Positions 60,557 through 63,133 of a DNA stretch of 63,133 bases are shown in pieces (the stretch's first letter is position 1; each line of letters starts with the position of its first letter). The notes under the pieces are model-generated. The model made no database searches, was not told the DNA's origin, and was given only the letters and a program-made list of their open reading frames with translations. The position numbers and the translations under genes are program-made. This stretch comes from Nitriliruptor sp040882055 (GTDB taxonomy: Bacteria > Actinomycetota > Nitriliruptoria > Nitriliruptorales > Nitriliruptoraceae), in NCBI GenBank assembly GCA_040882055.1, contig JBBECA010000085.1, positions 1-63,133 on the forward strand. Direction: 5' to 3'.

Positions 60557-61663
60557 TCAGCCGGCATGGGGGGCTCCGATCTCGTCCCACTTGGCGTCCG
60601 GGACGACGACGAGGTTGCCGATGAAGCGCTTGGCGACGAAGTCCGCCTGCGCGCGGTGGAACTCCGAGAGCGGGTAGACGGCGTGGAGCAGCGGGCGGAT
60701 CGTGCCCGCCTCGATGTAGCTGACGAGGCGGCGCATCGCCGTCCGGGTGCCCTGCGACGAGCCGTGCAGCTCGAGCTGCTTGAGGTACATGGTCCTCAGG
60801 TCGAGATCGACCACCGGGCCGGCGATGGCGCCGGCGGTGGTGTACCGACCCTCGGGCCTGAGGATGCGGAGCAGGTCGTTGAACATCGGGCCGGCGACGA
60901 GGTCGGCGACGACGTCGATCGGAGCGCCGTCGGTGGCTGCGGCCACCTGCTCGACGAGGTCACCCTCGTCGCGGACGATCGTCGCCTCGGCGCCGAGCGC
61001 GAGCACCGCCTCCTGCTTGTCCGCGCTGGTGACGGCGTAGGGGATGGCTCCGCGGACGCGGCAGAGCTGGATGATGCCCGACCCGACGCCCCCGGAGGCG
61101 CCGGTGACGAGGACGCGTTCCCCCTCAGCGACGCGGGCCCGGTCGAGCATGTGCTCGCCGGTGAGGTAGGCGCAGCAGAAGGTCGCGAGCTCGGCGTCGC
61201 TGATGGCGGCATCGACGCGGTGGGCGTTGGCGCTCGGCACCGTGGTGTACTCGGCGTACCCGCCGTCGCGGCCGTGGCCGATGTAGTCGATGTCGGCGAG
61301 CGACTCGTCGCCCTCGGGGCGGTTGTAGATCGAGAAGTCGACCATGACCCGCTCGCCGAGACGGGCGTCGTCCACGTCGTCGCCGACCGCGACGATCCGT
61401 CCGACGGTGTCGGTGCCCTGGATGCGGGGGAAGGTCAACGTCGACCGGCCGCGTCGCCAGGTCGACACCGAGGAGGGGTCGGTCTCGGTGCCGTAGGCGC
61501 CCTCGCGGACCCACACGTCGGTGTTGTTCATGCCGCAGGCGCTCACCTCGATCAGCACCTCGTCGGCTGCCGGGACGGGCACGGGCACGTCGTCGCGGAG
61601 CACGAGCTGGTCCGGGCCACCGTGGCCCACCAGCTGGACGGCGGTCATCGTCGAAGCCACCAC
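60557..61663 (-). CDS. Zinc-independent quinone oxidoreductase-like MDR dehydrogenase
   Basis: A 368-aa medium-chain dehydrogenase. The GroES-like N-domain has VLIEVSACGMNNTDVWVREG, and the Rossmann domain has VLVTGASGGVGSGIIQLCRVRGA with ALGAEATIVRDEGDL. The structural-zinc Cys cluster of true alcohol dehydrogenases is absent, matching the NADPH:quinone reductase group. GTG 61663 has AGGA 8 bases upstream. It is transcribed toward the proline-racemase-family gene and may act in the same catabolic pathway. Confidence 0.85.
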   Translation of the reverse strand: MVASTMTAVQLVGHGGPDQLVLRDDVPVPVPAADEVLIEVSACGMNNTDVWVREGAYGTETDPSSVSTWRRGRSTLTFPRIQGTDTVGRIVAVGDDVDDARLGERVMVDFSIYNRPEGDESLADIDYIGHGRDGGYAEYTTVPSANAHRVDAAISDAELATFCCAYLTGEHMLDRARVAEGERVLVTGASGGVGSGIIQLCRVRGAIPYAVTSADKQEAVLALGAEATIVRDEGDLVEQVAAATDGAPIDVVADLVAGPMFNDLLRILRPEGRYTTAGAIAGPVVDLDLRTMYLKQLELHGSSQGTRTAMRRLVSYIEAGTIRPLLHAVYPLSEFHRAQADFVAKRFIGNLVVVPDAKWDEIGAPHAG

Positions 61664-61763
61664 GTGGCAGGTCCTCTCTCTCGGCGCATCCGACCCCGGT
61701 GAACGCGGCCGCGTGGGCCGCGGCGCAGGATCCTCGCCATCCCGTGGCCGGGACGAACCGCGG

Positions 61764-61793
61764 ACGGTAGGTCCTGTTCCGGCCGTCTGTCAC
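61764..61793 (-). promoter_or_regulatory. Sigma70-type promoter for the MDR dehydrogenase operon
   Basis: On the minus strand GTGACA (61793-61788), an 18-base spacer and TACCGT (61769-61764) form a good promoter. The leader to GTG 61663 is about 93 bases. Confidence 0.55.
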
Positions 61794-61881
61794 CCCTCGG
61801 ACGTCGGTGGTGCACCGCGCGGATCGCGCCAGTGACGGGCGATGCGGGCGCGAACGGGGTCGTCGCCGCGGTCGGCCTCGG

Positions 61882-61887
61882 TACGGT
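61882..61887 (+). promoter_or_regulatory. Candidate -10 element of tRNA-Ser
   Basis: TACGGT lies 10 bases before the mature tRNA 5' end, giving a very short 5' extension. Confidence 0.45.
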
Positions 61888-61897
61888 GCCCCGACCT

Positions 61898-61986
61898 GGA
61901 GGGTTGGCCGAGCGGACGAAGGCAGCGGTCTTGAAAACCGCCGGGCGGTGTACGCCGTCCCGTGGGTTCGAATCCCACACCCTCCG
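61898..61986 (+). tRNA. serT: tRNA-Ser(UGA)
   Basis: A full cloverleaf can be folded. The acceptor stem GGAGGGT pairs with ACCCTCC and the discriminator is G. The D-arm has TGGCCGAG. The anticodon stem is GCGGT/ACCGC with loop CTTGAAA, anticodon TGA at 61932-61934. A long class II variable arm follows, and the T-arm has GGTTCGAATCC. The CCA end is not encoded. No integrase or attachment-site duplication is seen next to it. Confidence 0.96.
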
Positions 61987-62040
61987 CGACGAACCGCACC
62001 GGCGGGCGCGCGCACGGCGTGGCCGCCGACCGGGGCGGAG

Positions 62041-63133
62041 GTGGCGGTCCTGAGCGCATCCGTGAGCGCACCGTCGCCGCCGGCTGGCCGCCGTTCGTCG
62101 GGTCGTGCCGGCTCCCGGCCGCTCTCGGTCACGGTGGCGTTCGTGTTCTGCCTGCCGGCCATCGTCTTCGCCGGCCCCGGAGGCGAGCCCGACCGGCCGG
62201 TCCTCGCCGCGGTCGCTGTCATCACGCTCGCCGAGGTGGTGAACCGGAGCCTCGCGGGTCGGGTCAGCCTCGCCCAGCGGACGAGGATCGGGGTGGCGGT
62301 CGTCGCCGCGACGTCGGTGCTGCTGCTGGTCACCATGGCTCGTTCGACGTTGCCGGTCCCGGCGTGGCTCGGGATGGTCGCCGCGGCGTCGATCTCGGCG
62401 GCGGTGGTCCGTCAGGTCACGGCGCGGGTCGGCCTGCAGGCCCTGCTCGTGGTCGGCGCGGGCGTGCTCCTCTCCATCGATCACCCCGACCTCGGCTCCG
62501 TCACCGGCGTCCTCAGCGTGGTCGGTCCGCTGGTCCTCCTCGTCGCGATCACGGTGCTCGCCAGCGCGCTCGCCGGCGACCTCCAGCGCGCCCGGCGTCG
62601 ACACCTGTTGACACGTCGCGCGGCCGACCGGCGGGCCGAACTGCTCGAGGCGGTGCGGCAGCTGAGCCGGGCCGACCGGGGGGAGGTCGTCGACGTCACC
62701 GTCGATGCGCTCCGGGAGCTCGGGTTCCCCGCGGCGGCGGTGCTCCTCGTCGATGGTGGTCGGCTCACGGCTCACCGCGTGACGGGCGTCGAGGGTCACG
62801 GGAGCCTCGCGGGTGGGGTCAGCGCCGAGGCGCTCCGCACCGGCCGCACCGTGGTCTCCCCCGACTACCGCGCCGACCCGAGGCGACTCCCCGGACTCGA
62901 CATCGGTGCCGTGGTCGCCTCGCCGATCCAGGCGGACGGCCGGAGCCTCGGGGTGCTCACGGCGGGGTTGTCCGAGGCGACGACCCCGCCGCCGGGCGAC
63001 GTCGAGGTCGTCGAGGTCCTCGCTGCGCACCTCGGCGGTGCGCTCGTCCGGGAGCGGGTCGAGGAGAACCAGACGGTCCTGCTCGCCCGGCTGCAGGAGC
63101 TCGACCGGCTGCGTGGCGACTTCGTCGACCGCG
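62041..63133 (+). CDS. Membrane sensor with GAF domain, 3' truncated by window end (probable histidine kinase)
   Basis: The frame stays open from GTG 62041 to the last base (364 codons). The N-terminal 180 residues contain about five hydrophobic helices (for example VAFVFCLPAIVFAG and GVAVVAATSVLLLVTMA). A GAF-like domain follows (about 200-335; LRELGFPAAAVLLVDGGRLTAH and GAVVASPIQADGRSLGVLTAG). The last residues, LARLQELDRLRGDFVDR, look like the helix that runs into the H-box of a HisKA domain, so a histidine kinase is most likely. A GGDEF protein is possible. The start is uncertain; GTG 62062 is an alternative. Confidence 0.75.
   Translation, partial: MAVLSASVSAPSPPAGRRSSGRAGSRPLSVTVAFVFCLPAIVFAGPGGEPDRPVLAAVAVITLAEVVNRSLAGRVSLAQRTRIGVAVVAATSVLLLVTMARSTLPVPAWLGMVAAASISAAVVRQVTARVGLQALLVVGAGVLLSIDHPDLGSVTGVLSVVGPLVLLVAITVLASALAGDLQRARRRHLLTRRAADRRAELLEAVRQLSRADRGEVVDVTVDALRELGFPAAAVLLVDGGRLTAHRVTGVEGHGSLAGGVSAEALRTGRTVVSPDYRADPRRLPGLDIGAVVASPIQADGRSLGVLTAGLSEATTPPPGDVEVVEVLAAHLGGALVRERVEENQTVLLARLQELDRLRGDFVDR

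Noticed and set aside
61898..61986. tRNA-Ser as an integration site
   Set aside because: No integrase, no duplicated 3' tRNA end and no change in base composition were seen nearby.

Overview
The window is about 63 kb of very GC-rich, densely packed bacterial chromosome. GTG starts are very common, many genes overlap by 4 bp, and -10 elements follow TANNNT. Gene content points to an actinobacterium outside the classical mycobacteria and streptomycetes: dnaJ-hspR, the fadA2-fabG4-htdX module known from Mycobacterium, a DUF3754 protein, an R2lox oxidase, an acyl-ACP desaturase and a CarH-type regulator. The strongly acidic linkers of the exported proteins would suit a salt-tolerant deep-branching lineage such as Nitriliruptoria/Euzebyales. 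That placement is inference. No integrase, transposase, phage gene or CRISPR array was seen, so this reads as ordinary chromosome.

Layout. 1-9.6 kb: end of a heat-shock operon (dnaJ, hspR), a thiolase/ketoacyl reductase/MaoC lipid module, clpB and an acyl-CoA dehydrogenase. 9.6-15.8 kb: soluble PAS histidine kinase plus receiver-only regulator, a phytoene-desaturase-like oxidoreductase, a membrane PDZ/Lon-like protein, a small membrane protein, a DUF2090 protein and dodecin. 15.8-18.3 kb: a predicted B12-dependent light sensor (CarH type) divergent from a ProA-like dehydrogenase. 18.4-20.6 kb: a predicted metal (manganese) transporter divergent from an R2-like ligand-binding oxidase, with a four-half-site symmetric operator between them. 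20.7-25.8 kb: a thioesterase, then purA, purD, a purE with a substituted catalytic histidine, and an oxidoreductase. 25.8-31.5 kb: acyl-ACP desaturase with palindromic operator, a MoaD-MoaE fusion, a Ser/Thr kinase, moaA and argF.

31.6-38 kb: a KsdD-like flavoprotein, a DUF3754 membrane protein, PHA synthase, a PHA-depolymerase-like hydrolase and an amidohydrolase. 38-47.6 kb: a long structured leader, then a seven-gene molybdenum hydroxylase operon in the order coxS-L-M-D-E-XdhC/CoxF-G. Its large subunit carries the form II motif AYRGAGR. Molybdenum-cofactor genes (mog-like, mocA-like) follow, fitting the moaA and moaDE genes 10-20 kb upstream. 47.6-55 kb: purC, two small genes, and a complete branched-chain-amino-acid-type ABC importer. 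Its binding protein converges on the ATPase/permease genes, and the LivH permease carries an extra exported N-terminal domain. 55-63 kb: DUF4446, pheA, serS, an SRPBCC protein, a membrane desaturase, a proline-racemase-family enzyme, a quinone-oxidoreductase-like dehydrogenase, tRNA-Ser(UGA), and a membrane/GAF sensor cut off by the window end.

The most interesting items are the R2lox/Mn-transporter pair with its operator, the multi-hairpin leader before the form II cox operon, the PurE with Gln at the catalytic His position, the LivH fusion, and a leaderless-promoter pattern (TANNNT followed 6-8 bases later by the start codon).
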